Source: Betaproteobacteria bacterium GR16-43
GTDB lineage: Bacteria > Pseudomonadota > Gammaproteobacteria > Burkholderiales > Usitatibacteraceae
Direction: 5' to 3'
Assembly (NCBI GenBank): GCA_001953215.1
Contig: CP019169.1
Span: 682,001 to 746,000 of the forward strand
Length of the DNA: 64,000 bases
The notes under the pieces are model-generated. The model saw nothing but the letters and a program-made list of their open reading frames with translations, was not told the origin of the DNA and made no database searches. The position numbers and the translations under genes were made by a program. This document shows, in pieces, positions 18,566 through 27,334 of this stretch; position 1 is the stretch's first letter, and every line of letters starts with the position of its first letter.

Positions 18566-19588
18566 ATGATCATCCCGCGCGCGAGTTTCCCCGCCTGGCT
18601 CGCGGGCGCGATTGGGCTGATGCTCGCAGCCGTCGCGGTGAGCATGGGCGTGGGGAGCTTTCCCGTCGCCGCGGCGGATGTCGTGCGCGTGCTGTGGGCG
18701 GCGCTCACGGGAGGCGATGCGAACGTGGCGGAGAACGTGCGCGCCGTGGTGTTGCAGGTGCGTGGCCCGCGCGTCATCGCGGCACTCTCGGTCGGGGCCG
18801 CGCTCGCATCGGCCGGTGCGGCCTACCAGAACATGTTCCGCAATCCGCTCGTCTCGCCCGACATCCTCGGCGTCTCCGGCGGCTGCGCATTGGGCGCGGT
18901 GACGGGCATCCTCTTCTCGCTGCCGATCGCGGCGATCCAGGGGCTTTCGTTCGCGGGCGGCCTCGCGGCGGTGAGCCTCGTGCTCGCGATCGGCGCGTGG
19001 GTGCGCGGCCACGATCGCGTGCTGACCCTCGTGCTGACCGGCGTCGTCGTGGGCTCACTCTTCGGGGCCGGGATCGCTTTCGCGAAGTACGTGGCCGACC
19101 CCTACAACCAGCTTCCCGCGATCACGTTCTGGTTGCTCGGCAGTTTCTCCGGCGTGCTGCCGCGCGACCTCGCGTATGCGCTGCCGCTGATCCTCGTGGG
19201 CTTCGTGCCGCTCGTGCTGCTGCGCTGGCGGATCAACCTGCTTTCGCTGCCCGATGACGAAGCGAAAGCGCTGGGCATCGACGTGGGCAAACTCCGCTTC
19301 GTGATCATCGTGGCCGCGACACTCGTGACTTCCGCGGGTGTTGCGATCGCCGGGGTGATCGGTTGGGTGGGATTGGTCGTGCCGCATGCGGCGCGTTTGC
19401 TGGTCGGCGCGGAGTTCGCGCGCGTGCTGCCGGTTTCCGCCGTGCTGGGTGGAGCCTTCATGCTGCTGGTGGACACGCTCTGCCGCACGATCGCGCGCAC
19501 CGAACTTCCGCCCGGCGTCATCACCGCGCTCGTGGGCACGCCGGTGTTCATCGTCCTGCTCGCCGCCACGTTCCGCCGCCCGCGATGA
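18566..19588 (+). CDS. FecCD/BtuC-type ABC transporter permease
   Basis: 340 residues with about ten membrane spans. Family hallmarks are RGPRVIAALSVGAALASAGA, FRNPLVSPDILGVSGG and GVIGWVGLVVPHAARLLVG. It forms the inner-membrane channel for the metal-chelate or oxyanion delivered by the upstream binding protein. Its stop overlaps the ATPase start (ATGA). Confidence 0.93.
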   Translation: MIIPRASFPAWLAGAIGLMLAAVAVSMGVGSFPVAAADVVRVLWAALTGGDANVAENVRAVVLQVRGPRVIAALSVGAALASAGAAYQNMFRNPLVSPDILGVSGGCALGAVTGILFSLPIAAIQGLSFAGGLAAVSLVLAIGAWVRGHDRVLTLVLTGVVVGSLFGAGIAFAKYVADPYNQLPAITFWLLGSFSGVLPRDLAYALPLILVGFVPLVLLRWRINLLSLPDDEAKALGIDVGKLRFVIIVAATLVTSAGVAIAGVIGWVGLVVPHAARLLVGAEFARVLPVSAVLGGAFMLLVDTLCRTIARTELPPGVITALVGTPVFIVLLAATFRRPR

Positions 19589-20418
19589 CGCTCGCCGCCC
19601 ACGCCCTCGACTACGGCTATCCCGGCCGCGTGATCGGCCGCGGCCTCGACGTGACGCTCGAGGACGGCGAAGTGCTCTGCGTGCTCGGCCCCAACGGGAC
19701 CGGGAAGACCACGCTCTTTCGCACGCTGCTGGGGCTGCTGCCCGCGTTGTCGGGGCGTGTGAGTGCCGGTGGCCAAGCGCTGGTCACGCTGACGCGCGCA
19801 CAGATCGCACGCGAAGTGGCCTACGTTCCGCAGGCATCTTCCAGCTATTTCGATTTCTCGCTCGCGGAGATGGTGGAGATGGGCCGCACCGCGCACCTGG
19901 GCCCCTTCGCGCGTCCCGGGGCACGCGATCGTGAACTCGCGCGCGCGGCCCTCGAGCGCATGGGCATCGCCGCCCTCGCCGACCGGCCCGTGGGCGCGGT
20001 GAGCGGCGGCGAGCGGCAACTGGCGCTGATCGCGCGGGCGCTGGCCACCGAAGCGCGCTCGATCGTGATGGACGAGCCGACCGCGAATCTCGACTTCGGC
20101 AACCAGTCGCGCGTGCTCGCCGAAGTGACTCGGCTGAAAGCCTCCGGCATCGCCGTGCTGCTCTGCACGCACGATCCCGATCACGCCCTGCAAGTCGCCG
20201 ACCGTGCGTTGCTGCTGCGTTCGGGGCAGGTGCTGGCGCTGGGTCCGGCCAACGAGGTGCTCACCGACGCGAACCTCTCGGCGCTCTATGGTATTGATGT
20301 GAAGGTGTCGTCGATCGAGATGAACGGCTCGATACGGCGCGTCTGCGTGCCGCAAATAATTGGGGTCAGAAAAATCGGGGTCAGGGTAGAAATATCTTTC
20401 GAGGCAGGAGCCACGTGA
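19585..20418 (+). CDS. FecE/BtuD-type ABC transporter ATPase
   Basis: 277 residues. Walker A GPNGTGKTT, signature VSGGERQLALIARAL, Walker B IVMDEPTANLDFG, switch His in LLCTHDPDHA. ATG 19585 overlaps the permease stop. The last roughly 22 codons run into a perfect 45-bp palindrome (20354-20462) and are probably an acquired tail; the natural C-terminus would lie near the VCVPQ segment. Confidence 0.92.
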   Translation: MTLAAHALDYGYPGRVIGRGLDVTLEDGEVLCVLGPNGTGKTTLFRTLLGLLPALSGRVSAGGQALVTLTRAQIAREVAYVPQASSSYFDFSLAEMVEMGRTAHLGPFARPGARDRELARAALERMGIAALADRPVGAVSGGERQLALIARALATEARSIVMDEPTANLDFGNQSRVLAEVTRLKASGIAVLLCTHDPDHALQVADRALLLRSGQVLALGPANEVLTDANLSALYGIDVKVSSIEMNGSIRRVCVPQIIGVRKIGVRVEISFEAGAT

Positions 20419-20462
20419 AGATATTTCTACCCTGACCCCGATTTTTCTGACCCCAATTATTT
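20354..20462. repeat. Perfect 45-bp inverted repeat between convergent genes
   Basis: Arms 20354-20398 and 20418-20462 are exact reverse complements around a 19-base loop. Each arm carries GGGGTCAG twice. The plus-strand ATPase gene ends inside it and the minus-strand dehydrogenase takes its TAA from the right arm. It may end transcription both ways; the GGGGTCAG ends also recall REP or small mobile hairpins. Confidence 0.9.
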
Positions 20463-21758
20463 CACCCGCCAGATCACATTCCCGACGTCATCGGCCACGA
20501 GCAACGCACCCCGCTTGTCGATCGCCACCCCGACCGGGCGCCCGTACGCTTCGCCGGAATCGCTCACGAATCCCCCGAGCACCTCGCGCGGGTTCTCGCC
20601 GGTGGGCACGCCGTCGCGGAACGGGATGAAGACCACGTTGTAGCCGCTGCGGGGTTTGCGGTTCCAGGAGCCGTGCTGGCCCACGAAGGCGCCGCTCGCA
20701 TACGTCGAAGGAAGCGCATTGCCGTCCGCGAACGCGAGGCCCAACGGTGCCACGTGGTTGCCGAGCGCGTAGTCGGGCTTCACGGCCTTCGCGACGAGGT
20801 CCGGCCGCGGTGGCTGGACGCGATCGTCGACATGCGCGCCGTAGTAGCTGTACGGCCATCCGTAGAACGCGCCGTCCCGCACGGAGGTGAGGTAGTCGGG
20901 CACGAGATCGCTGCCCAGTTCGTCGCGTTCGTTGACCACGGTCCAGAGCGCGCCGGTCTTCGCATCCCACGCCATGCCGTTCGGATTGCGAAGGCCCGAG
21001 GCGTACAGGCGCTTGGCGCCGGTCTTCGTGTCGATCTCCCAGATCGCGGCGCGGCCTTCCTCCTCGGCCATGCCGTGCTCGGCCACGTTGCTGTTCGATC
21101 CCACGGTGGCGTAGAGCTTCGAGCCATCGCGACTGGCGATCACGTTCTTGGTCCAGTGGTGGTTGCGCGGGCCGCCGGGAAGGTCCGCAACCTTCGTACC
21201 TGTGGCGGCGATGCTCGTCGCGCCCTCCGCGTACGGAAAGCGCACGATCGCATCCGTATTCGCGACGTAGAGGTCCGCTCCCACGAGCACCATGCCGACC
21301 GGCGAGTTGAGCCCCGAGAGGAACACGGTTCGCGTCTCGGCCACGCCGTCGCCATCGACGTCGCGCAGCAGCGTGATGCGATTCGCATTCGGCACCGCGG
21401 ACCCGGCCTTCTTCATGAAGAAGCCCATTGCCTTCGCCTTGATGCCCTTGCCTTCCTCGGGATGCTCGGGCGCGGACGCCTCGGCCACGAGCGTGTCGCC
21501 ATTCGGGAGCACGTAAACCCAGCGGGGATGCTGCAGGCCTTTCGCGAACGCGGTGACCTGCAGGCCATTCGCCGCGCGCGGTTGCACGCCCTCGGGCCAA
21601 CCGACGGCCTTCGCGACATTCACGGTGGGGATGAGCGAATGCTGCGGAGCCGGCAATTCGGGATTGGGGCCCATGCCCGCCGTGTCCGTGAGCTGTGCTG
21701 TACCGCAACTCGCGGCGAGAAGGAGCGGCGTGACGACGGAAAGGCGGGCGATGTTCAT
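20457..21758 (-). CDS. PQQ-dependent sugar dehydrogenase family protein
   Basis: 433 residues, six-bladed beta-propeller of the soluble glucose/aldose dehydrogenase (GSDH) family. Recognised by [19 protein letters not shown] at the first blade, [12 protein letters not shown] with the likely catalytic His, [12 protein letters not shown] and [15 protein letters not shown]. The N-terminus (LLLAASC) is export-like and could be lipidated, though the lipobox is imperfect. It would oxidise sugars in the periplasm with PQQ; no PQQ synthesis genes are present here. Its stop lies in the palindrome. Confidence 0.87.
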   Translation of the reverse strand: MNIARLSVVTPLLLAASCGTAQLTDTAGMGPNPELPAPQHSLIPTVNVAKAVGWPEGVQPRAANGLQVTAFAKGLQHPRWVYVLPNGDTLVAEASAPEHPEEGKGIKAKAMGFFMKKAGSAVPNANRITLLRDVDGDGVAETRTVFLSGLNSPVGMVLVGADLYVANTDAIVRFPYAEGATSIAATGTKVADLPGGPRNHHWTKNVIASRDGSKLYATVGSNSNVAEHGMAEEEGRAAIWEIDTKTGAKRLYASGLRNPNGMAWDAKTGALWTVVNERDELGSDLVPDYLTSVRDGAFYGWPYSYYGAHVDDRVQPPRPDLVAKAVKPDYALGNHVAPLGLAFADGNALPSTYASGAFVGQHGSWNRKPRSGYNVVFIPFRDGVPTGENPREVLGGFVSDSGEAYGRPVGVAIDKRGALLVADDVGNVIWRVK

Positions 21759-21842
21759 CGCTCGACTATCGACCCCTGGGTCGTGCGAAGCAATCAGAGT
21801 TGTCCTACGAGTCGTCGTTCTTGTCTGTCCGTCTCTTGGGGA

Positions 21843-22041
21843 GGACGGAGGGTGGGTAGGACTTTTTCTTCGTCGGGGCCTTGCCCGGGCTTGGCGTGAC
21901 GAGTAGGAAGTCGGGTAAAGAGTTCTGATGAGACCGGCTTGAAAGCGTCTTATCTTGCATCACTCACGGTTCGACCATCAGGAGGGACAGCTCCGATGCC
22001 CCGAGCGAAGAAAGAAGCCCTACCGCACCCTCCATCCTTCC
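21843..22041. mobile_element. MITE-like element, copy A
   Basis: About 199 bp bounded by inverted ends of about 40 bp: 21843-21879 (GGACGGAGGGTGGGTAGGAC then TTTTTCTTCG) and 21998-22041 in reverse complement. No coding capacity. A second copy lies inverted at 22138-22334. This fills most of the 658-bp gap between the dehydrogenase and the MFS gene. Confidence 0.65.
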
Positions 22042-22137
22042 GAGTGTGCGATCACCGTGCCCGCAAAACGATCTTGCGTATCCCAGATGAATTGGCAGAC
22101 CTTGGTTTGGTTTGGATCATCGCGCGCCACGGTCGGA

Positions 22138-22334
22138 GGACAGGGGGTGCGGTAGGACCTCTTTTTTCGCTCAGGGCATCGGGCTGTCCCTCCTGATGGT
22201 CGGACCGTGAGTGAGGCCAAATAAAACGGTTTTGAACGAGCTCGCCTCAGAACTCTTCACCTGATCTTCCCACTCGTTGCGCCAAGCCCAGTCATGGCCC
22301 CGACGAAAAAAAGGTCCTACCCACCCCCTCGTCC
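22138..22334. mobile_element. MITE-like element, copy B (inverted relative to A)
   Basis: About 197 bp with the same terminal inverted repeats (22138-22177 and 22297-22334) and an interior alignable with copy A over its whole length, in opposite orientation. The two copies form a long imperfect hairpin around about 96 bp of unique sequence (22042-22137) in which no gene is seen. Confidence 0.65.
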
Positions 22335-22413
22335 TCCGCCTACGAAGTGCTGTCCTACCCATCCCCTCGTCCTCCGCCTACGAAGTGCTGTCCTACCCAC
22401 CCCCTCGTCCTCC
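22315..22413. repeat. 38-bp direct repeats derived from the MITE end
   Basis: Two full copies (22315-22352 and 22353-22390, one mismatch) and a 23-base partial copy (22391-22413) of a unit beginning TCCTACCCACCCCCTCG. The first overlaps the right end of MITE copy B. The array stops three bases before the MFS gene's stop codon. Confidence 0.85.
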
Positions 22414-22416
22414 AAA

Positions 22417-23640
22417 CTATGAGACGAGTCGATCGCGCTTCGCCAGCGCCGGGAACCACCGCATCCACAGGAGCGCGACCAGCAGCGTTCCAACACCACC
22501 GACCAACACGGAACCGATGGCCCCGATCCCGCCGGCCATCGCGCCCGCGCGGAAGTCGCCCAATTCGTTGCTGGCGCCGATGAAGGTGGAATTCACCGCG
22601 CTCACCCGGCCACGCATCTCGTCGGGCGTTTCGGTCTGCACGAGGGTCAGGCGGATCACGACGCTCACCATGTCCGCGCCGCCGCCGATGATGAGTGCCG
22701 CCATCGAGAGCCAGAACGCGGTGGAAAGGCCGAACACGAGCATGGTCGCTCCGTAGATCGCGACCGCGACGAACATCTTGCGGCCGACGCGGCTGGAGAG
22801 CGGGTTCTGCGTGAGCCAGAACGCCATCGCGAGCGCCCCGATCGCGGGCGCGGAGCGCAGCAAGCCCAATCCCCACGGCCCCGTGTGCAGCACGTCTTTC
22901 GCGTAGATCGGCATGAGGGCATTGACGCCACCGAGCAGCACGGCGAAGAGATCGAGGGAAATCGCGCCGAGCACCACCTTGTGGTTCCACACGAACGTGA
23001 AGCCCGCGAGCAGCGAACGCACCGACACCGGCTCCGCCGCAGGCGGCTGCGCGGGCCGCTGGATCAACGCGACCAGGGCCACCGACACCAACAGCAGCAG
23101 CGCCGAGATGCCATAGACCACCTGCGCCCCGGCCACGTAGAGGAATCCGCCGAGCGCCGGCCCGCCGATGACGGCGAACTTCATCACGCCGGAGCTCACC
23201 GCCGTTCCGCGTGCGAGTTGCTGGATCGGAACGAGCGAGGGAATCAGCGCCTGCGTGGAGGGCATCTGCAGTGCGCGTGCGATGCCGATGGCGATCGCGA
23301 GCCCGAGGATGTGGTTGCGATGCAGCCATTCGCCGAGGCTGCCCCACGCGAGCACGAACGCGACGCCGAACTGCACCGCCATCGCCGCGGCCATGACCTT
23401 GCGCCGATCGACGCGGTCGACCAATTGCCCTGCGGGGATGGTGAGCAGGAACGCCGGCACGAACTGGAACAGGCCCACGAGGCCCAGGTCCCACGGGTCG
23501 CCGGTGAGCGAGTAGATCTGCCAGCCGATCGCCACGAGGATCATCTGCTGCGCGGCGGTGGCGAGCAGGCGCGAGCCGAGGAAGAACTTGAAGCTGCGCG
23601 AGAAGATCCCGGGTTCGTCCCCTGGCGCGGCGGTGTTCAC
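22417..23640 (-). CDS. MFS transporter, EntS-like exporter
   Basis: 407 residues with about 12 membrane helices. Motif A appears as DRVDRRKVMAAA. Overall pattern (FKFFLGSRLLATAAQQMILVAIGWQIY, ETPDEMRGRVSAVNSTFIG) fits the MFS_3/EntS group that exports siderophores or drugs. GTG 23640 is the start and overlaps the stop of the upstream acetyltransferase. Substrate not inferable. Confidence 0.88.
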   Translation of the reverse strand: MNTAAPGDEPGIFSRSFKFFLGSRLLATAAQQMILVAIGWQIYSLTGDPWDLGLVGLFQFVPAFLLTIPAGQLVDRVDRRKVMAAAMAVQFGVAFVLAWGSLGEWLHRNHILGLAIAIGIARALQMPSTQALIPSLVPIQQLARGTAVSSGVMKFAVIGGPALGGFLYVAGAQVVYGISALLLLVSVALVALIQRPAQPPAAEPVSVRSLLAGFTFVWNHKVVLGAISLDLFAVLLGGVNALMPIYAKDVLHTGPWGLGLLRSAPAIGALAMAFWLTQNPLSSRVGRKMFVAVAIYGATMLVFGLSTAFWLSMAALIIGGGADMVSVVIRLTLVQTETPDEMRGRVSAVNSTFIGASNELGDFRAGAMAGGIGAIGSVLVGGVGTLLVALLWMRWFPALAKRDRLVS

Positions 23641-24140
23641 AACGCGTAGAGCCTCAACTCTTCGGGGTCGTTCGGCATGGTGACGAACTTCTCGAAGCGC
23701 AGGCCCAGGCGCTCCAGCAGCCGGGCGGAATCCTCGTTGTCCTTCGAGTTGATCGCCACGATGCGCGGAAAACCGAGCACCTTGCGTCCGTGCTCGAGGA
23801 CGGCGGCGGTCGATTCGTACGCGTAGCCCAGTCCGCGGAAGCGCGGCAGGAAGGCGAAGCCGATGTCCACGTCGTCCAGGCCGTCGCGCTTGATGAGCCC
23901 GCTGAATCCCGCCGCTTCCCCCGTGGCTTTCACCTCGACCAGCAGCGAACCCACGTTGTGCTTCGCGTACATGGCGAGCGGGCCGCGCTCGAGGTAGCCG
24001 CACGCGTCTTCGAGCGTGCGCACGTTCCGGTCGCCGATGAAGCGCTTCCAGTCGGGGTCGTTGAGCAACTCGACGATGAAGGCCGCGTCGCCGAGGGTGA
24101 GGGGCCGCAGGCGCAGGCGTTCGGTTTCGAGGGAGTACAT
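23637..24140 (-). CDS. GNAT acetyltransferase, RimJ/RimL type
   Basis: 167 residues. N-terminal LETERLRLRPLTLGDAAFI and the acetyl-CoA loop FLPRFRGLGYAYEST are characteristic of the RimJ/RimL ribosomal-protein acetyltransferase-like branch; the later NSKDNEDSARLLERLGL helix is the usual end. The acceptor is unknown. Co-directional with the MFS gene (4-base overlap). Confidence 0.9.
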   Translation of the reverse strand: MYSLETERLRLRPLTLGDAAFIVELLNDPDWKRFIGDRNVRTLEDACGYLERGPLAMYAKHNVGSLLVEVKATGEAAGFSGLIKRDGLDDVDIGFAFLPRFRGLGYAYESTAAVLEHGRKVLGFPRIVAINSKDNEDSARLLERLGLRFEKFVTMPNDPEELRLYAL

Positions 24141-24148
24141 CGTCTCGA

Positions 24149-24700
24149 TTATAGGATCTTCCCAGCGGCGCACGCGGCGATCAGGCGCTCCAGCCGGCGA
24201 TCGCGCGTGGCTTCCTGTTTCGCGCTCATCACCCAGTACGCCATGAGGCGCTTGTACGACGGCGCGCGCGCCTCGAGGAACGTCCACGCGGCCTTGTTCT
24301 TCTTGATGCGCGCGAGGAACTCGGGCGAGAGCGTCGCATCGCGGCGCTGGTACGTGTAGCCGACCGCGTGCTTCTCCCCTCGCGCCTTGAACACCGCCAG
24401 CCCCGCGGCCTGCATCCGACCCTCGGCCTGGAGCTCCGCCACGCGGCGAACGTTGATGGCGCTCCAGACGCTCTTCGGGCGGCGGGGCGTGAAGCGCACC
24501 GAGTATCTCTCCGAATCTTCCGAGCGGCGGATGCCGTCGATCCAGCCGACGCACAAGGCCTCGTCGACGGACTGCGGCCACGTGACGCTGGGCTTGCCCG
24601 AGTCCACCCGGTAGTAGACGAGGATCAGTTCCTCGTGCGTCTCGTGGTGTTTCGCGAACCAGCGGCGCAGCTCGGCCGGCGTGCGGAAGGACTTCTTCAT
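24149..24700 (-). CDS. YdeI/OmpD-associated family protein
   Basis: 183 residues. Family markers: FRTPAELRRWFAKHHETHEE, then SVDEALCVGWIDGIRR and RFTPRRPKSVWSAIN. These proteins have been linked to resistance to cationic peptides in Salmonella, but the biochemical role is unclear. Cytoplasmic, no signal peptide. Ends eight bases before the acetyltransferase start. Confidence 0.85.
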   Translation of the reverse strand: MKKSFRTPAELRRWFAKHHETHEELILVYYRVDSGKPSVTWPQSVDEALCVGWIDGIRRSEDSERYSVRFTPRRPKSVWSAINVRRVAELQAEGRMQAAGLAVFKARGEKHAVGYTYQRRDATLSPEFLARIKKNKAAWTFLEARAPSYKRLMAYWVMSAKQEATRDRRLERLIAACAAGKIL

Positions 24701-24704
24701 CGCC

Positions 24705-25262
24705 TCAGTGCGCTGCGGTGAGCGCGGCAACGAGCGCGCTGCGATATTCCGGGTCCTTCTCGTGGAACTCGAAGCGGCCGCGCGCGATGTCGATGTTGCC
24801 GTAGGCCTCGGCACGCGGGCCCTTGCCTTCGAAGAAGAGCTTCAACTCGAGCGGCTTTCCCGCGATGTCGCCGGGCGTGCCCTTCAACGAGAGCGCGGTG
24901 AACCGCACCTCGGGCGCCATCTTGAGCTTGGCCGACGGTTGCCCGTAGAGCTCGGCCAGCCCCTGCACGAACGCATCGCTCTCCGCGCCTCGCGACCGCA
25001 ACGTCACGGTGCCCATCGACATCGTGACCGGCCCGCCCGGCATGGCTTCCCACTTCACGCCCAATTCCACCTGGAACGAGACGGGCTTGCCCTTGTAGGT
25101 GGACCACGCGACGAAGGACTGGCCGGCGGACGACTTGATGCCCATGTCCACGTCGACGAAGTCGGCGGCATCCTTGGGCTTCACCATCTGGGGCTTGGCG
25201 GCATCGGGAAAAGCCGACGCCGAAGCGAGCAGGACCGCGATTGCCAGGAGCAGGGAACGCAT
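24705..25262 (-). CDS. Uncharacterised exported protein
   Basis: 185 residues with a signal peptide (MRSLLLAIAVLLASASA). The mature part alternates hydrophobic and polar residues as in a beta-rich periplasmic protein. No family recognised. It lies five bases upstream of the YdeI-like gene on the same strand and seven bases downstream of the next gene, so an operon is likely. Confidence 0.65.
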   Translation of the reverse strand: MRSLLLAIAVLLASASAFPDAAKPQMVKPKDAADFVDVDMGIKSSAGQSFVAWSTYKGKPVSFQVELGVKWEAMPGGPVTMSMGTVTLRSRGAESDAFVQGLAELYGQPSAKLKMAPEVRFTALSLKGTPGDIAGKPLELKLFFEGKGPRAEAYGNIDIARGRFEFHEKDPEYRSALVAALTAAH

Positions 25263-25269
25263 GGGACCG

Positions 25270-25644
25270 CTAGCCTTGCCTCTCTTCGTACCAGCCGGCG
25301 TCGGTCACGACGCGCTGGAAATCCTGCGCGGTGCGGCAGCGCGTGGCGTCGATGGCGAAGAAGGTGACTTCGGCCGAAGCGGCGAGCGCGTCGACGTAGA
25401 GATCCGCCGTTTTCTCGAACGTGTCCGGTTTCACGTCGAGGCGTTCCAGCTCTGTCTTGATGCCACCGGGTTCCTCGAGGACGATCACGAGTTCGAGGTG
25501 GCCGTGCGGCTCGGTGCGCGACGAGAGCAGCTTGTAGCGGAAGCCGCCGGGATGGTCCTCGCTCTTGCCCCACGAGGAAAGCCAGAAGCGGTGCGGGAAG
25601 CGCACCTGGAAATCGAGGGCGACGGTCGAATCACCGGAACTCAT
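25270..25644 (-). CDS. Uncharacterised small cytoplasmic protein
   Basis: 124 residues, no signal or membrane segment; mixed alpha/beta with a conserved-looking aromatic N-terminus (FPHRFWLSSWGKSE). ATG 25644 is the first good start. Not recognised. Lies between the exported protein and the AraC regulator, same strand. Confidence 0.6.
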   Translation of the reverse strand: MSSGDSTVALDFQVRFPHRFWLSSWGKSEDHPGGFRYKLLSSRTEPHGHLELVIVLEEPGGIKTELERLDVKPDTFEKTADLYVDALAASAEVTFFAIDATRCRTAQDFQRVVTDAGWYEERQG

Positions 25645-25649
25645 GCCCC

Positions 25650-26618
25650 CTATCGTACCTGCTGCGCCGCCTGTCCGCGCCGCCACGCCGCCGGCGGTGC
25701 CCCGTACTCGCGCCGGAACGCGCGGCTGAACGCCGTGTCCGTCTGGTAGCCGACGTCCTCGGCGATGCGCGCGAGCGGCGCATTGCTTCGGGCCAGCATG
25801 TTGGCGGCGAGCAACATGCGCCATTGCGTGAGGTACTGCATCGGCGAAGTGCCCACCAGTTGCTGGAAGCGCTCGGCGAGCACGGACCGCGAGGTTCCGG
25901 CTTCGCGCGCCAGCTCCTCCAGCGTCCACGCGTGCGCGGGTCGCTTGTGCAGCGCATTCAGCGCGCCGCCGACCACGCGGTCGCGCACGCCTGCGAGCCA
26001 ACCGGTGCGATCGTCGGCTTGTTCGTTCATGTAGAGGCGCAGCACTTCGATGAACAACACCTCGGAGAGCTTCGCCAGGACGCCCGCGCCGCCGGGGCGC
26101 GGCGAACGCGCTTCGGCCAACGCATAACGCAGCGAAGCCTCGAGCCACGTGCCCGCGTTGGAGCCGCGCACGTTCACGCGCACCACGGGCGGCAGGCCGG
26201 CCAGCAGCATGCGCGCAAGACGCGAATCGCAAGCGAGATAACCACACACCAGGCGAGTCATGTGTCCCCCGCCGCCATACGCGAGCTCGCGCGGGCGGCG
26301 CTTCAGCAACTCGTCGAGGCGCGCGGGCTTCGCGGGCGGCAGGCCGAGCTCCGACGTCATGCGGTGCGCGTGGCCCTGCGGAAAGACGACCACGTCTCCC
26401 GCGGTGAGGCGCACGGGCGCCTCGCCCTCGATCTCCACGAAGCACTCGCCCTCCGTGATCATGTGGAAGATCACGACCCGCTCGGCGCCGGGCTCGAGCA
26501 CCGGGGCGGCGGAATCGGCGTGGGGCGATTGGTAGCACCAGGGCGCCGTGAACCGTCCCTTGATGAAGATGGCGCCGACGAGGCGTACGACGCGCAGCGT
26601 TTCCGAAAGGGCATCCAT
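25650..26618 (-). CDS. AraC family regulator with cupin sensor domain
   Basis: 322 residues. N-terminal cupin (about 10-180; ITEGECFVEIEGEAP, FPQGHAHRM) and a C-terminal double HTH (about 225-310; WTLEELAREAGTSRSVLAERF and LARIAEDVGYQTDTAFSRAF). Belongs to the cupin_6 AraC group often set beside oxidoreductase or detoxification genes. Start overlaps the OsmC stop by one base (TGATG), so the regulator follows OsmC in the transcript. Confidence 0.92.
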   Translation of the reverse strand: MDALSETLRVVRLVGAIFIKGRFTAPWCYQSPHADSAAPVLEPGAERVVIFHMITEGECFVEIEGEAPVRLTAGDVVVFPQGHAHRMTSELGLPPAKPARLDELLKRRPRELAYGGGGHMTRLVCGYLACDSRLARMLLAGLPPVVRVNVRGSNAGTWLEASLRYALAEARSPRPGGAGVLAKLSEVLFIEVLRLYMNEQADDRTGWLAGVRDRVVGGALNALHKRPAHAWTLEELAREAGTSRSVLAERFQQLVGTSPMQYLTQWRMLLAANMLARSNAPLARIAEDVGYQTDTAFSRAFRREYGAPPAAWRRGQAAQQVR

Positions 26619-27151
26619 CACTCGGCTCCGACTTCGATGCGCAGTGCGACGGGCACCGCGTTTTCGACCGCGTTGGGAATCGGCGAGCAGCGCTGGCTCT
26701 CGCGCACGAGCGTACGCAGGCGATTGGCCGACACGCCCTTCGCACTGATGCGGACGTGGAGCGCAACATCCGTCGGTGCCGCGCACACCGCTTCGCCGGA
26801 AGCATCCGACAACCCCAGCAGGCCGCGCGTGTCCGATCGGCTGCTCACCTTCACCTCGAGCGCGGTGAGTTCGATGCCTTCGGCCGCCGCCTCCATCGCG
26901 ATCCGCGTCGCGGCACACGAAGCGATCCCGGCGCGGAAGAGCCAGCCCGGAGTGACCTGGTCGCCGGTGCCGCCGAGTTCGTCGGGCATGTCCGTCTGCA
27001 TGCGCGTCCCGTTCGCGTGGCTCGCCACGACGCGCGTGCCGTTCTCCCAGCGCGCGGTGGCCGGAGCGTCGTCGTGCAGGCCCATGTCGGGGCGGCGTTT
27101 CAGCGCGGCCTTCACGCGTTGGAGGGCGGCCGCGACGTCTTGCATGGCCAT
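26618..27151 (-). CDS. OsmC family protein
   Basis: 177 residues. OsmC fold with the single catalytic-type Cys in AGIASCAATRIAMEAAAEGI; the second redox Cys region is VAVCAAP-like (GEAVCAAPTDV). The family reduces organic hydroperoxides with thiols. Two close ATGs exist; the first (27151) is used. Together with the following AraC gene it looks like a stress-response pair. Confidence 0.82.
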   Translation of the reverse strand: MAMQDVAAALQRVKAALKRRPDMGLHDDAPATARWENGTRVVASHANGTRMQTDMPDELGGTGDQVTPGWLFRAGIASCAATRIAMEAAAEGIELTALEVKVSSRSDTRGLLGLSDASGEAVCAAPTDVALHVRISAKGVSANRLRTLVRESQRCSPIPNAVENAVPVALRIEVGAE

Positions 27152-27334
27152 GGGGAGACCCGGGCGAAGTCGGAAAACGCAATTGTGAGCGTCCCGACGC
27201 CCGCGGCCAAGAGCGAAAACAGCCGTCCGGACGATCGGGTAATCAATCGCGACGCCGGGGCAGGACCGGGGCGGCCCGGGAACGGTTAAATGCGCGTCCC
27301 ACCATAGACCCCCATTGGCCAGAGGCCTTCCACC

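Noticed and set aside
22042-22137. Small gene between the two MITE copies
   Set aside because: No reading frame with a ribosome site or sensible composition on either strand.
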